The position numbers and the translations under genes are program-made. A stretch of DNA of 64,000 nt from JAABVY01 sp964496505. Lineage in GTDB: Bacteria > Zixibacteria > MSB-5A5 > JAABVY01. The DNA is taken from NCBI GenBank assembly GCA_964496505.1, contig CAZBZV010000007.1, positions 20,702 through 84,701 of the forward strand, given 5' to 3'. Positions 54,416 through 62,551 of the stretch are shown here, piece after piece (within the stretch, counting starts at the first letter, position 1; each line of letters begins with the position of its first letter). Under the pieces are notes generated by a model. That model was not told where the DNA came from. It saw nothing but the letters and a program-made list of their open reading frames with translations, and did no database searches.

Positions 54416-55567
54416 ATGAAGGATGCGAATACAATAAATAGGTCTGCTGATATGGCCAAGATGAAAGTTGCTGCCGGTAAGCGGCAACCACGAAAATACA
54501 AGCGCAAACCGAAGCCAAAATTCGATTCACAGAAATACCGCGGCCTGATTCAATTATTTTGGTTCGGTGTTACAATCTGGATCGGCCTGCAATTCTATTT
54601 CTTTGTATACTATTACCTGGCGGGAGAAAAAGGTATATACCTGCCGCGTCCGCCGGGAGTTGAGGGATTTCTGCCGATATCATCGTTGATATCGTTAAGG
54701 CACTCTTTCGAAACCGGCGAGTTTTCATGGGTTCATCCCGCCGGACTGGCGCTTCTTTTGATCTTCATAACCGCATCATTTGCCTTACGAAAGTCGTTTT
54801 GCGCATATATGTGCCCGGTCGGATTGGTCTCGGAGTCTCTGGGATCGGTGGGCAGAAGGATTTTCAAAAAACGTCTCAAACTCCCGTCTTTTCTGGATTA
54901 TCCTCTGCGATCACTAAAATATCTTCTGCTGGCATTTTTCCTATATGCCGTTTTTTACCAGATGTCCAGCGCTGATATAACCACATTTTTGAACAGCCCT
55001 TATAATAAAGTCGCCGATGTCAAGATGCTGCTCTTTTTCACCCGTGTCAGTGAGGCAACATTCTGGGTTCTATTGGTATTGGTAGTGTTATCGGTAATTT
55101 ACGAGGGTGTCTGGTGCCGATATCTCTGTCCATATGGAGCTCTTCTGGGATTCATCGGGCTGTTTTCTCCGGCAAAAATAAAGCGCAATAAAAACACCTG
55201 TATCGATTGTATGAAATGTTCCAAAGTCTGCCCGGTGAGAATCAAAGTGCACAAGATGAATACTGTCCATTCGGATGAGTGCTTTGGATGTATGGCCTGT
55301 GTGGATGCCTGCCCGGTTCAGGACACCCTTGATATGAAGCTCCCGGGCGGAAGAAAGATCAGTCCGAAGACCTATATAATCGCGGCCTTTCTGGCCTTTT
55401 TAATACCCATACTGGCCTTCAAAATCGCTGGATACTGGAGCAATAATATCAGCGAAGCTGAATACAAGCAACATATAGAAAACATAGACAGCCCGCTTTA
55501 CCATCACAACCGAGGCCAAGTCATGACCCGTGAAAAACTCGAACAACTGAATAAGCCTCCACATTAA
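54416..55567 (+). CDS. Polyferredoxin-type integral membrane protein (NapH/Fer4_5-like)
   Basis: A 383-residue membrane protein with four to five hydrophobic segments and cysteine clusters of the NapH/CcoG/NosR superfamily: CAYMCPVG and CRYLCPYGA after helices, then two complete 4Fe-4S ferredoxin motifs (CIDCMKCSKVCPV; CFGCMACVDACPV) and a last C-terminal membrane helix. Such proteins pass electrons across or along the membrane. A basic N-terminus (GKRQPRKYKRKPKPK) precedes the first helix; ATG 54452 is a possible shorter start. An FNR-like box upstream would fit expression without oxygen. Its electron partner is not encoded nearby; placement after feoB may reflect iron use. Confidence 0.85.
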   Translation: MKDANTINRSADMAKMKVAAGKRQPRKYKRKPKPKFDSQKYRGLIQLFWFGVTIWIGLQFYFFVYYYLAGEKGIYLPRPPGVEGFLPISSLISLRHSFETGEFSWVHPAGLALLLIFITASFALRKSFCAYMCPVGLVSESLGSVGRRIFKKRLKLPSFLDYPLRSLKYLLLAFFLYAVFYQMSSADITTFLNSPYNKVADVKMLLFFTRVSEATFWVLLVLVVLSVIYEGVWCRYLCPYGALLGFIGLFSPAKIKRNKNTCIDCMKCSKVCPVRIKVHKMNTVHSDECFGCMACVDACPVQDTLDMKLPGGRKISPKTYIIAAFLAFLIPILAFKIAGYWSNNISEAEYKQHIENIDSPLYHHNRGQVMTREKLEQLNKPPH

Positions 55568-55674
55568 GCAATTTCCTGCCTGCCTGAGGTTTAGTAATCA
55601 GTAAATTCGACCGATAGAGCATAATGTCAATAATATTGGGGGGATTGATTCATCAATATCGGAGATTCTAAATC

Positions 55675-56514
55675 ATGCATAAAAACGGATTCCTCAAAGA
55701 AAAGATCAACAGCTCCGAAATTCAAGACGTCGTCCGCGAGATGGTAATCGAGTCGGAACGGAAATACAAGACCTTAATCGAAAACAGCCTGGTGGGAATC
55801 ATAATCTACTCCGAAGATCATATTGTCTATGCCAACCCCCGTTTTAATGAATTATTCGGTTACAATGAAGAGGAATATAAGACCATACAGATTTGGGATT
55901 TTGTGCATCCCGATTATCGCGAGATTGTTAAAGAACGGGCATACAAAAGGATTTCCGGCGAGGAGGTTGTGCCGCAATACGAATTAAAAGCAATGAAAAA
56001 GGATGGCACAGTCCTCGACATTATATTGAAATCGGCGCGGATGACATATATGGGAAAGCCCGCGTTGATTGTAAACATTGTTGATATTACAGAATTGAAA
56101 ATGGCACAAAGTGAAAACCGTGAATTATCGAAAATCGTCCAGTCCGCGTTAATTCCGATTCTTAAGCTGGATGCGCGCGGCAGAATTTCATATATCAATA
56201 AAAATGCGGAAGAATTATTCGGCGTTAAGCTGGAAACGATTAAGGAAAAGCAACTATCTTCTTTGATCACGGGAGTAGAGCCGGAGGAGATGCAGGAGCA
56301 TGTAATCCGCCAGACCAGAAAGGGCGGTTTCGATTCGGTAATTCTCTGCAAAAAGGCTGACGGCGCGCCAGTTAAAATGCGCCTTACCACAGCGCCGCTT
56401 GTCAACTATAACAATGAGATGACTGCAATCGCCTGCTTCCTGATCGATCCCGATATCGAGAAGGCGGAGAAAAATCTCTTGAATATCGAGGATTCAAGCC
56501 CAGCAGAACAATAG
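55675..56514 (+). CDS. Dual PAS-domain protein without output domain
   Basis: A 279-residue soluble protein of two PAS domains: PAS1 ~28-145 (SERKYKTLIENSLVGIIIYSEDHIVYANPRFNELFGY... ending NIVDITELKMAQSE) and PAS2 ~150-265 (SALIPILKLDARGRISYINKNAEELFGV). No kinase, GGDEF, HTH or transmembrane segment is present, so it either senses through a partner protein or is a degenerate sensor kinase; the stop is clean and no kinase fragment follows. PAS1 resembles units in the nine-PAS kinase at 33560, hinting at duplication. Confidence 0.85.
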   Translation: MHKNGFLKEKINSSEIQDVVREMVIESERKYKTLIENSLVGIIIYSEDHIVYANPRFNELFGYNEEEYKTIQIWDFVHPDYREIVKERAYKRISGEEVVPQYELKAMKKDGTVLDIILKSARMTYMGKPALIVNIVDITELKMAQSENRELSKIVQSALIPILKLDARGRISYINKNAEELFGVKLETIKEKQLSSLITGVEPEEMQEHVIRQTRKGGFDSVILCKKADGAPVKMRLTTAPLVNYNNEMTAIACFLIDPDIEKAEKNLLNIEDSSPAEQ

Positions 56515-56598
56515 ACCGTCTCGGCAAAATAATACCAACTTCACGAACAATCCCCGCTCTTACACGTTTAACAGTCTGGACAACGAAAGGAATAGCTT

Positions 56599-56670
56599 TT
56601 GGAAACTGCAATAATTATAATACTTCTGATAGGTTTTTTCCTGCTTATCCGCAACTCGAAGGGCGGCTGA
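56599..56670 (+). CDS. Possible small membrane protein (23 residues)
   Basis: TTG 56599 preceded by GAAAGGAAT (56585-56593) opens 23 codons ending at TGA 56668-56670. The product is one hydrophobic helix (TAIIIILLIGFFLLI) with a short basic tail. The SD, the amphipathic ending and the position in the 322-bp gap before the NSS transporter favour a real gene, but the length allows chance. The rest of the gap (56671-56836) shows nothing clear apart from the transporter's AAAGGA. Confidence 0.4.
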   Translation: METAIIIILLIGFFLLIRNSKGG

Positions 56671-56836
56671 GGATAATTTCGGCGGCCCGTGAGGCTGTGA
56701 TATTTTCCACCCAATTTATTTGAAGATACCTCCCAATAAAAAAAACTTGCCCAAATCTTAGAATATTACTAAAATCATCCTACATCCGAAGCAGATAGAT
56801 GGACAAAAATATGCCTTTTGGAAAGGATATGCCTCT

Positions 56837-58456
56837 ATGCCGAAATTAGTCCGTGAACGCTGGGGAACTAAGCTGGGGGTGATTCTGGCGGTTTCCGGCT
56901 CAGCAGTCGGCCTTGGAAACTTCCTCCGTTTTCCAACCGAAGCCGGCAAGTTCGGAGCGGGCGCCTTTATGATTCCATATTTGGTGGCGCTTATCGTAGT
57001 TGGAATTCCTCTGGTTTGGGTGGAATGGACTTTGGGACGGTATGGGGGGCAATTCGGACACTCATCCGGCCCGGGCATTTTTCAGGCCCTCAGGCCCAAA
57101 GGCAGGTTATTGAAATATATCGGTGTCATGGCGGTCTTCGGTCCCCTGGCAATCTTTTCATATTACTGCTACATTGAGTCCTGGACGCTTGGATACAGTA
57201 TCTTCTCGATTCTCGGCAAAATGCCTGAGGTTGCAAGCGCCGCCGAAGCGGATAAAATGGCCAATTTCTGGCTCCAATACCTTGGAGTCGAGGAAGGAGG
57301 GTCGTTTGCCACAACCTACATTTTATTTCTGATAACATTCGTAATCAATATTGTCGTCATCTACTTCGGATTAAGGGGCGGAATCGAAAAGGTATGCAAT
57401 TTCGCCCTTCCGACTCTATTGGTGCTTGGAATTATCCTGGCAGTTCGCGTACTCACTCTTCCCCCGGGAGAGGAGCCCTCGGCTAATGCTGTAAACGGTC
57501 TGGGATATCTATGGAACCAGGACTTTTCAAAGCTGAAAGATCCACAAATCTGGCTGGCGGCAGCAGGACAGGTGTTTTTTACACTCTCTGTCGGTATGGG
57601 GGTAATCCTCACGTATTCCAGTTATTTGCGCCAAAAAGACGATGTTGCCCTTTCCGGGCTGACCTCGGCTACAGCCAATGAATTTGCCGAGGTCGTGCTG
57701 GCAGGCTCGATCATCATCCCTGCGGCCTTTATATTCTTCGGTCCAAATCCGGCTGCCGTTCAGCAAATTGCCAACTCAGGATCATTCTCTATGGGCTTTG
57801 TTACCATGCCTTTGATCTTTCAACAGATTCCCGGCGGTGCTGTCTTCGGATTCATCTGGTTCTTCATGCTCTTTCTGGCCGGAGTAACCTCCTCGATATC
57901 CATTGTGCAGCCGATCGTGGCATTTCTAAAAAATGAATTCGGGCTTTCACGGGGTGAAGCTGTCTTGCTGGTGGGCGCATTTATGTTCATACTCTGCCAG
58001 CCGGCTATATGGTTCCTGAAGTACGGCGTTATGGACGATATCGATTTCTGGGCCGCCAATTTCATTATAGTACTTGGAGCATTGATTGAGATTATATTAT
58101 TCGGATGGGTTCTGGGCTCAAAGAAGGGCTGGAAAGAACTCCATCGCGCCGCCAATATCAAAGTACCGGGAATATTCAGAATACTCATAAAATATATCAC
58201 TCCCCTTTTCCTGGCCGGAATTCTTGGCATCTGGCTCTATCAGAACTGGTTTGATGTTATCCTGATGAATACCGATCCGGGCGGAAATCCATTTAATCCG
58301 GAACACAAACCCTATGTTTTGATGGCACGGTTCTTCCTTCTTTCGCTCTTCATTATTTTATGTACTTTAACATATATAGCCTGGAAGCGGCATAAGGGCG
58401 AACTGGATATTTCCGATGAGTATGAAGAAGATCAGGCAAATAAATCTGAGGCTTAA
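56837..58456 (+). CDS. Sodium-dependent amino-acid/neurotransmitter symporter (NSS/SNF family)
   Basis: A 539-residue inner-membrane transporter with the LeuT fold and about 12 helices. TM1 holds the Na/substrate unwound segment (WGTKLGVILAVSGSAVGLGNFLRFP) and the family tract GAGAFMIPYLVALIVVGIPLVWVEW follows. A later helix has QVFFTLSVGMGVILTYSSYL (TM6 equivalent). It should import a neutral amino acid with Na+. Two bases after its stop a 35-codon gene encodes its probable small subunit, as in bacterial MetPS systems, so methionine or another neutral amino acid is a reasonable guess. AAAGGA is about 10 bases upstream of the ATG. Confidence 0.92.
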   Translation: MPKLVRERWGTKLGVILAVSGSAVGLGNFLRFPTEAGKFGAGAFMIPYLVALIVVGIPLVWVEWTLGRYGGQFGHSSGPGIFQALRPKGRLLKYIGVMAVFGPLAIFSYYCYIESWTLGYSIFSILGKMPEVASAAEADKMANFWLQYLGVEEGGSFATTYILFLITFVINIVVIYFGLRGGIEKVCNFALPTLLVLGIILAVRVLTLPPGEEPSANAVNGLGYLWNQDFSKLKDPQIWLAAAGQVFFTLSVGMGVILTYSSYLRQKDDVALSGLTSATANEFAEVVLAGSIIIPAAFIFFGPNPAAVQQIANSGSFSMGFVTMPLIFQQIPGGAVFGFIWFFMLFLAGVTSSISIVQPIVAFLKNEFGLSRGEAVLLVGAFMFILCQPAIWFLKYGVMDDIDFWAANFIIVLGALIEIILFGWVLGSKKGWKELHRAANIKVPGIFRILIKYITPLFLAGILGIWLYQNWFDVILMNTDPGGNPFNPEHKPYVLMARFFLLSLFIILCTLTYIAWKRHKGELDISDEYEEDQANKSEA

Positions 58457-58458
58457 TT

Positions 58459-58566
58459 ATGGATACATTCGGCTGGATATTTATGATTGTTTATTGGGCG
58501 GGCCTAACCGGACTTCTGGTATTCTGCCTGACCAAGACATTGAGTGAAAAAGAGGCCAAAGAGTAA
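58459..58566 (+). CDS. MetS-like small subunit of the NSS transporter
   Basis: A 35-residue protein with a single membrane helix (WIFMIVYWAGLTGLLVFCL) and a charged tail (SEKEAKE). Its ATG is two bases after the transporter stop codon, so the pair is translationally coupled. Small one-helix proteins in this position are known for NSS transporters (MetS with MetP in corynebacteria). Identification rests on size, topology and position rather than sequence identity. Confidence 0.75.
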   Translation: MDTFGWIFMIVYWAGLTGLLVFCLTKTLSEKEAKE

Positions 58567-58579
58567 ATCTGTTTTAGTT

Positions 58580-58622
58580 CCGTCAGATCCTGATCCGCCT
58601 TTGGCGGATTGTGACCTGACGG
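58580..58622. repeat. Two-stem hairpin repeat with TGAT/TTGTG bulge (copy 2)
   Basis: Outer stem CCGTCAG (58580-58586) pairs with CTGACGG (58616-58622). Inner stem ATCCGCC (58593-58599) pairs with GGCGGAT (58603-58609). The outer arm and adjacent CAGATCCTGAT are identical to copy 1 at 786, but the inner stem differs by compensated changes. TATTTTTT follows, so this copy may also end transcription of the transporter operon. Confidence 0.7.
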
Positions 58623-58703
58623 TATTTTTTAAAAAAATCCGGATTTTCTTGAATCTTTTCCGCCTGTTTTGTATCTAAAAGCTATAATAGAGGATTTTAG
58701 ATT

Positions 58704-58919
58704 ATGAAATTAAAGTGGTGGATAATAAAGATAGCGATAATTGCAGCCGGACTGGGCGGCGGATATCTCTATTATTATTTCATTGGATGCCGCAACGGCT
58801 ACTGCCCCATAACCTCAAATCCATATATCTCCGTCATTTACGGCGGGATAATCGGTCTATTACTTAGTTTCAGCTTTCCATGGAAAAAAAAGGAGAAGAC
58901 AGAAGATGCCTCTGTTTGA
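58704..58919 (+). CDS. DUF6132-like small membrane protein
   Basis: A 71-residue protein with two membrane helices (IIKIAIIAAGLGGGYLYYYFIG; YISVIYGGIIGLLLSFSF) joined by GCRNGYCPITSNP. The loop with two Cys and CPITSNP-YxSxxYGxxxG is the hallmark of the DUF6132/YtxH-like membrane family in FCB bacteria, often near redox genes. Function is unknown; the paired Cys suggests redox or metal binding. AGAGGA precedes the ATG, and its end overlaps the FmdB gene by 14 bases. Confidence 0.8.
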   Translation: MKLKWWIIKIAIIAAGLGGGYLYYYFIGCRNGYCPITSNPYISVIYGGIIGLLLSFSFPWKKKEKTEDASV

Positions 58920-59094
58920 GTATAAATGCACTGAATGCGGGCATGAGTTCGAGGAGCTCGTATACGGCGATAAAAAGCCTGCCTGCCCCAAATGCAATTC
59001 CGAGAAGACTGAAAAGAAGATGTCGGCTTTTGCCACCGGCGGAGGATCAACATCAGGAGGCACAAGCGGAGCCTCATGCAATAACTTCACTTGA
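58906..59094 (+). CDS. FmdB-family zinc ribbon protein
   Basis: A 62-residue protein with one zinc ribbon made of two CxxC pairs (YKCTECGHEFEELVYG; KPACPKCNS), followed by a short K-rich segment and a Gly/Ser-rich tail ending in C-N-N-F-T. FmdB proteins are small putative regulatory zinc-binding proteins; the target is unknown. AAGGAG lies 10 bases before the ATG, inside the end of the DUF6132 gene. The thioredoxin-like gene starts 12 bases downstream, so the three form one operon. Confidence 0.88.
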   Translation: MPLFEYKCTECGHEFEELVYGDKKPACPKCNSEKTEKKMSAFATGGGSTSGGTSGASCNNFT

Positions 59095-59106
59095 GGGATA
59101 TAATCT

Positions 59107-59757
59107 GTGACAGGCCGTGAGCCTGAGAAAAAAAATCCATACTACGGATCCAAAGTCACCTGGCTGCTTTTAGTGCTGGTCGGAGTGGCTTTGCTTGTTG
59201 TGGGGCTTACCATTATTTCCGAGGAACGCGGGATAAAATCAAATACCGCTGAAAACACATCGGATTCCGCACAAATTATAGAAGATGCAATACAAGCAGT
59301 CGCAGAAGCGCAATCTGCTGAGGAAGATTTGGCCGATTCCATCCCCTGGCAAAGTTTTAATCGAGCATTATCGGATATTGAGGGCGAAAGCCGCTTCGCT
59401 ATGATGTTCTTTCGTTCCGAGAAATGCGAGCCGTGTGATCGAATGGAATCGGAGGCCTTCACACAATCGCAGGTTCTCGATGCTTTCGAGCACAAGGTCC
59501 TCCCGGTCAGAATCGAGTCCAATTCCAATGAAAGAGTGGAATATCGTGGGCGTGTCTTAAGCGAAGCCGGCCTTCCCGACATATTTGGTATCTCGGGATT
59601 TCCAACCCTTATGTTTTATGACGGCCAAACCCAAAAATTCCTCTTCACCCTTCCAGGCTTTGTCGATGCCGACAAACTGCATAAAATCTTCGAGTATCTT
59701 CGCGGTCGTATGTTCGAGACCGATTCGGTTACACTGCAGGAATATATCTCTGAATAG
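59107..59757 (+). CDS. Membrane-anchored thioredoxin-fold protein
   Basis: A 216-residue protein with an uncleaved N-terminal membrane helix (~16-37, VTWLLLVLVGVALLVVGLTII), a linker rich in Ala/Glu and a periplasmic thioredoxin fold. The redox motif is C-E-P-C (FRSEKCEPCDRME), with cis-Pro in ISGFPTLMFYDG and GFVDADKLHKIFEYL closing the fold. This fits the thioredoxin_7/DsbD-gamma-like group that reduces periplasmic disulfides. Start is GTG 59107 with GAGGGA upstream. It may work with the Cys-containing DUF6132 protein of the same operon. Confidence 0.87.
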   Translation: MTGREPEKKNPYYGSKVTWLLLVLVGVALLVVGLTIISEERGIKSNTAENTSDSAQIIEDAIQAVAEAQSAEEDLADSIPWQSFNRALSDIEGESRFAMMFFRSEKCEPCDRMESEAFTQSQVLDAFEHKVLPVRIESNSNERVEYRGRVLSEAGLPDIFGISGFPTLMFYDGQTQKFLFTLPGFVDADKLHKIFEYLRGRMFETDSVTLQEYISE

Positions 59758-59819
59758 TAAACACATTGATGGCAGGGTACCCCAATCTTCAGGGCTTGTT
59801 GAAAAAGGTATTTTTCGTC

Positions 59820-59866
59820 GCGCAGGGTCTTGGCCCCCGATGGAATCGGGGGTTGTGACCCTGCGC
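59820..59866. repeat. Two-stem hairpin repeat (copy 3), inside MITE 1
   Basis: Outer stem GCGCAGGGTC (59820-59829) pairs with GACCCTGCGC (59857-59866). Inner stem CCCCCGAT (59834-59841) pairs with ATCGGGGG (59845-59852). TTGG lies opposite TTGT between them, as in the copies at 786 and 58580. Confidence 0.65.
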
Positions 59867-59887
59867 CTTATTATATAGCACGCATTT

Positions 59888-59932
59888 ACGTTGGGTCACA
59901 ATTCCGTCTTCGACGGAATCAAGACCCAACGT
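59888..59932. repeat. Two-stem hairpin repeat (copy 4, inverted), inside MITE 1
   Basis: Outer stem ACGTTGGGTC (59888-59897) pairs with GACCCAACGT (59923-59932). Inner stem ATTCCGTC (59901-59908) pairs with GACGGAAT (59912-59919). In reverse complement it reads GGGTCTTGAT, inner stem, ATTGTGACCC, matching copies 1-3 and facing copy 3. Confidence 0.65.
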
Positions 59933-60161
59933 TACATCACCAGAAATTATCAACACTCCCTTCAGATTGGGATTAGTTTTCGATTTATAACAGCCCAATC
60001 CCAAGCTAAAGCTTGGGGCACCCTCAATATAAAATACTTAATTCATTTACAATTTTATCCTTGAACCATCCCACGCCCCGCCTGTAAAATCTTTTTGACT
60101 TGTTTTTGATTCACGCGTCTATATCTTAGAATAGACATTCATGAACCGGGGAGATGTGATC

Positions 60162-62450
60162 ATGTACCGAATTCTTATAATGACCGCTGCCTGCATGATG
60201 ATTCTTACAGGCATTACAAATGCACAATTCACAAAAGAGAATTATGAAGCAGTCTACGACAGTATCCGTGAGATAAGACCCGATTTCGAGAGGTCTTTAA
60301 AAGCCGACAGCTTTGAGTTTTCTATGGATGTAGCAACATTCTATCTCGACGAGGGAAATATTTCTTTTCTAAACACAGTTGCCGGGCGCACAATCGGCTT
60401 CTGCTTTAACGGCGAGGGTCGATGCCATCTGGAAGGCCCGACTCCGGTCGAGAGATTTTCGATCAACAAATTCACCGGAGAGGAAGAGTTTGACAAGGAG
60501 TTCGAAGATGCCGCCTTTTTCTTTTCCAACGATCTTTATGAAAGATTCTTCTCTCAATGGGATACTTCGCCTGCAGAAGAAAGCGGCAAAGCGAAATCCA
60601 AACTTAAACGTTTTCTTGGCAAGCTGAAAGACTATGAAATCGACCTCGCTTCATTCATGATACCAAAATTGTATACCTCGCAGGAAAATCCCTCGATGCT
60701 GGCAATATTCGATACCGGGGATGACTTCGTTTATCTTTACGATCCCACCAGTACCGAATCTGTCAAGCTGGTGGAATTTAAATCGGTTATGGGACATCAG
60801 GTGGTGGAGACAATCACAAGATTCTTTCCGCAGGAGCATTATCATTCCGGAAAGAATATGTATGAGCGTGAACAGGTCGACCAGGCCTATCCCAGGCATT
60901 ACGATATAAACACGACTATCAAAAAGAATACCGATCTTATAGCCGAATGCAGGCTTATCTTCGAATCCAATCAGGACAGCCTGATCTGCCTCTGGTTTGA
61001 TCACACCGATCAGATCGACATGGATTCGGTTACGACCGCCGACGGCACTCATCTGGCAATCGATAAATTCGAGGAGGACGACGCCTACTTTACCGCGGTT
61101 TTTTTCAATCGCCCTCTGATGAAGGGCGAGTATGACACGCTGATGTTTTACTATGAGTCCGGGGACGTGATCAAAAAATCTGTTTGGGGCGATTTTTATC
61201 TTCTGGCACCCGCCGGATGGTACCCGGAGCTTGGCTTCAGAAATAAAGCCACCTTCACCCTCTCATATAGAACCCCCGAATGGCTGCGCTTTTTGTCCTG
61301 CGGTGAGAAGGTAAAGGACAGTGTTGACGGCGACTGGCGCTATACGGTTTGGGAGAACAATAATCCGATCCAGGTGGTGGGCTTCAATTACGGCTGGTTC
61401 GACTCTCTCACTGTCAACGAACCCGGACTGCCGGAAATAAAGGTTTTCCGCTCCGACGCCAGCCATCAGGGACGATTGTTCGGCCCGGATATGCTGGATG
61501 TTACGGCAAAGGATGTCACAGCAGCTGTTGAATTTTGCACCAAGGTTTATTGCGACTACCCGCATGATAGACTGCTTGTGACCGAAATACCGCTTGCTCA
61601 CGGTCAGAGCTTCCCTGGGCTCCTGCATCTGGGCTGGGGCAGCTTTGAGAGTGATGACCGTGGCAAGGGCTTCGAGATGGACGCTTTCCGAGCTCATGAA
61701 GTGACACATCAATGGTGGCCGACCATCGTACACTTCAAATCATACCATGATCAATGGATGTCCGAGGGCTTTGCTGAATATACTGCTGCCTGGTTTGTAC
61801 AGGCCAAGGATGGGGATAATGAAAGGTTCCTGAAGCTGCTGGACGACTGGAAGGATATTATAACGGAAAAAGGCTCGATGTACCGAGGTGTTTGGTCCGA
61901 GGGATCGGAGGCCGGGCCGATCTGGCTGGGAGGACGGCTGGCCTCGACAGAATCGGAGGATTACACGACATTAGTCTACACCAAGGGCGCCTATGTGCTC
62001 CATATGCTCAGGATGATACTGCATGATTACAATACGCATTCGGACGAAAACTTCAAGCGCATGATGCAGCACTTTGTCAGGGCCTATGCCGGACGCAAAG
62101 CCTCCACACATGATTTCCAGGAATTGACCGAAAGATATTTCGGTATGGATATGGGCTGGTTTTTTGATCAATGGATTTTTGGCACCGAGACTCCCAAATA
62201 TAAACCGGAATATGAAGTGCTGGAAGAAAATGGACAGTATATAGTCCAGGCCACAATCAAAACCGAGGATGTGCCGGAGGACTTCAAGATGGTGGTGCCG
62301 CTGGTGGTGGAATTCGAAAACGATTCGCATACGATCCTGAAATTCTGGGTGAAAGGCCATGAGACGGTATATCGATCCAAGCCGATGCCTTATAAACCGA
62401 AGGATTTTACTTTCAACCCCTACAAGGCTGTCCTCTGCCATGTGGACTGA
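60162..62450 (+). CDS. Exported M1-family metallopeptidase (aminopeptidase-like)
   Basis: A 762-residue zinc peptidase. Signal peptide (MYRILIMTAACMMILTGITNA), a long N-terminal beta-rich region, then the M1 thermolysin-like domain with zinc ligands H512, H516 and E535 (HEVTHQWW ... WMSEGFAEY) and general base E513, and a C-terminal helical region (WFFDQWIFGTETPKYKPEYEV). The M1 GxMEN substrate motif is not obvious; PGLLHLGWGS occupies that region, so exopeptidase specificity is uncertain. Start chosen at ATG 60162: GGGGAG is eight bases upstream and the signal peptide then begins properly; ATG 60141 is an in-frame alternative. Likely part of the extracytoplasmic peptide-degrading set with tricorn and C11. 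Confidence 0.9.
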   Translation: MYRILIMTAACMMILTGITNAQFTKENYEAVYDSIREIRPDFERSLKADSFEFSMDVATFYLDEGNISFLNTVAGRTIGFCFNGEGRCHLEGPTPVERFSINKFTGEEEFDKEFEDAAFFFSNDLYERFFSQWDTSPAEESGKAKSKLKRFLGKLKDYEIDLASFMIPKLYTSQENPSMLAIFDTGDDFVYLYDPTSTESVKLVEFKSVMGHQVVETITRFFPQEHYHSGKNMYEREQVDQAYPRHYDINTTIKKNTDLIAECRLIFESNQDSLICLWFDHTDQIDMDSVTTADGTHLAIDKFEEDDAYFTAVFFNRPLMKGEYDTLMFYYESGDVIKKSVWGDFYLLAPAGWYPELGFRNKATFTLSYRTPEWLRFLSCGEKVKDSVDGDWRYTVWENNNPIQVVGFNYGWFDSLTVNEPGLPEIKVFRSDASHQGRLFGPDMLDVTAKDVTAAVEFCTKVYCDYPHDRLLVTEIPLAHGQSFPGLLHLGWGSFESDDRGKGFEMDAFRAHEVTHQWWPTIVHFKSYHDQWMSEGFAEYTAAWFVQAKDGDNERFLKLLDDWKDIITEKGSMYRGVWSEGSEAGPIWLGGRLASTESEDYTTLVYTKGAYVLHMLRMILHDYNTHSDENFKRMMQHFVRAYAGRKASTHDFQELTERYFGMDMGWFFDQWIFGTETPKYKPEYEVLEENGQYIVQATIKTEDVPEDFKMVVPLVVEFENDSHTILKFWVKGHETVYRSKPMPYKPKDFTFNPYKAVLCHVD

Positions 62451-62459
62451 TACCTGAAT

Positions 62460-62504
62460 CATTTTATGAGTACCGCACTCAAAAAATGATAACATTGTTT
62501 TTTT
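62460..62504 (+). terminator. Possible terminator after the M1 peptidase gene
   Basis: CATTTTATGAGT (62460-62471) is mostly complementary to ACTCAAAAAATG (62477-62488), but the T-run (~62498-62504) starts nine bases after the stem, farther than usual. It lies 10 bases beyond the stop codon. Confidence 0.4.
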
Positions 62505-62551
62505 CTTGCCGTAAATTGGGGTTAATTACAATCTGATAATACCGGAGCATT

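Larger units (their letters stand above)
59792..59960. mobile_element. MITE-like element 1 (169 bp) with TTCA target duplication
   Basis: Terminal inverted repeats GGGCTTGTTGAAAAA (59792-59806) and ATTATCAACACTCCC (59946-59960) match at 11 of 15 positions once reversed. TTCA flanks both ends (59788-59791 and 59961-59964), and removing the element restores CCCAATC-TTCA-GATTGGG, a perfect hairpin. No ORF is present, so it must be mobilised in trans. It carries two inverted two-stem hairpins. A second element with the same ends is at 63811. Confidence 0.65.
59775..60023. repeat. REP-like inverted doublet with GGGTRCC heads (copy C), split by a MITE
   Basis: Unit 1 is GGGTACCCCAATC (59775-59787), loop TTCA, then GATTGGGATTAG (59965-59976), interrupted by the element at 59792. 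Unit 2, inverted, runs 59994-60023; its reverse complement is GGGTGCCCCAAGC, loop TTTA, GCTTGGGATTGGG. The two units match in layout, with compensated stem differences. This and the MITE fill the 404-bp gap before the M1 peptidase gene. Confidence 0.65.
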
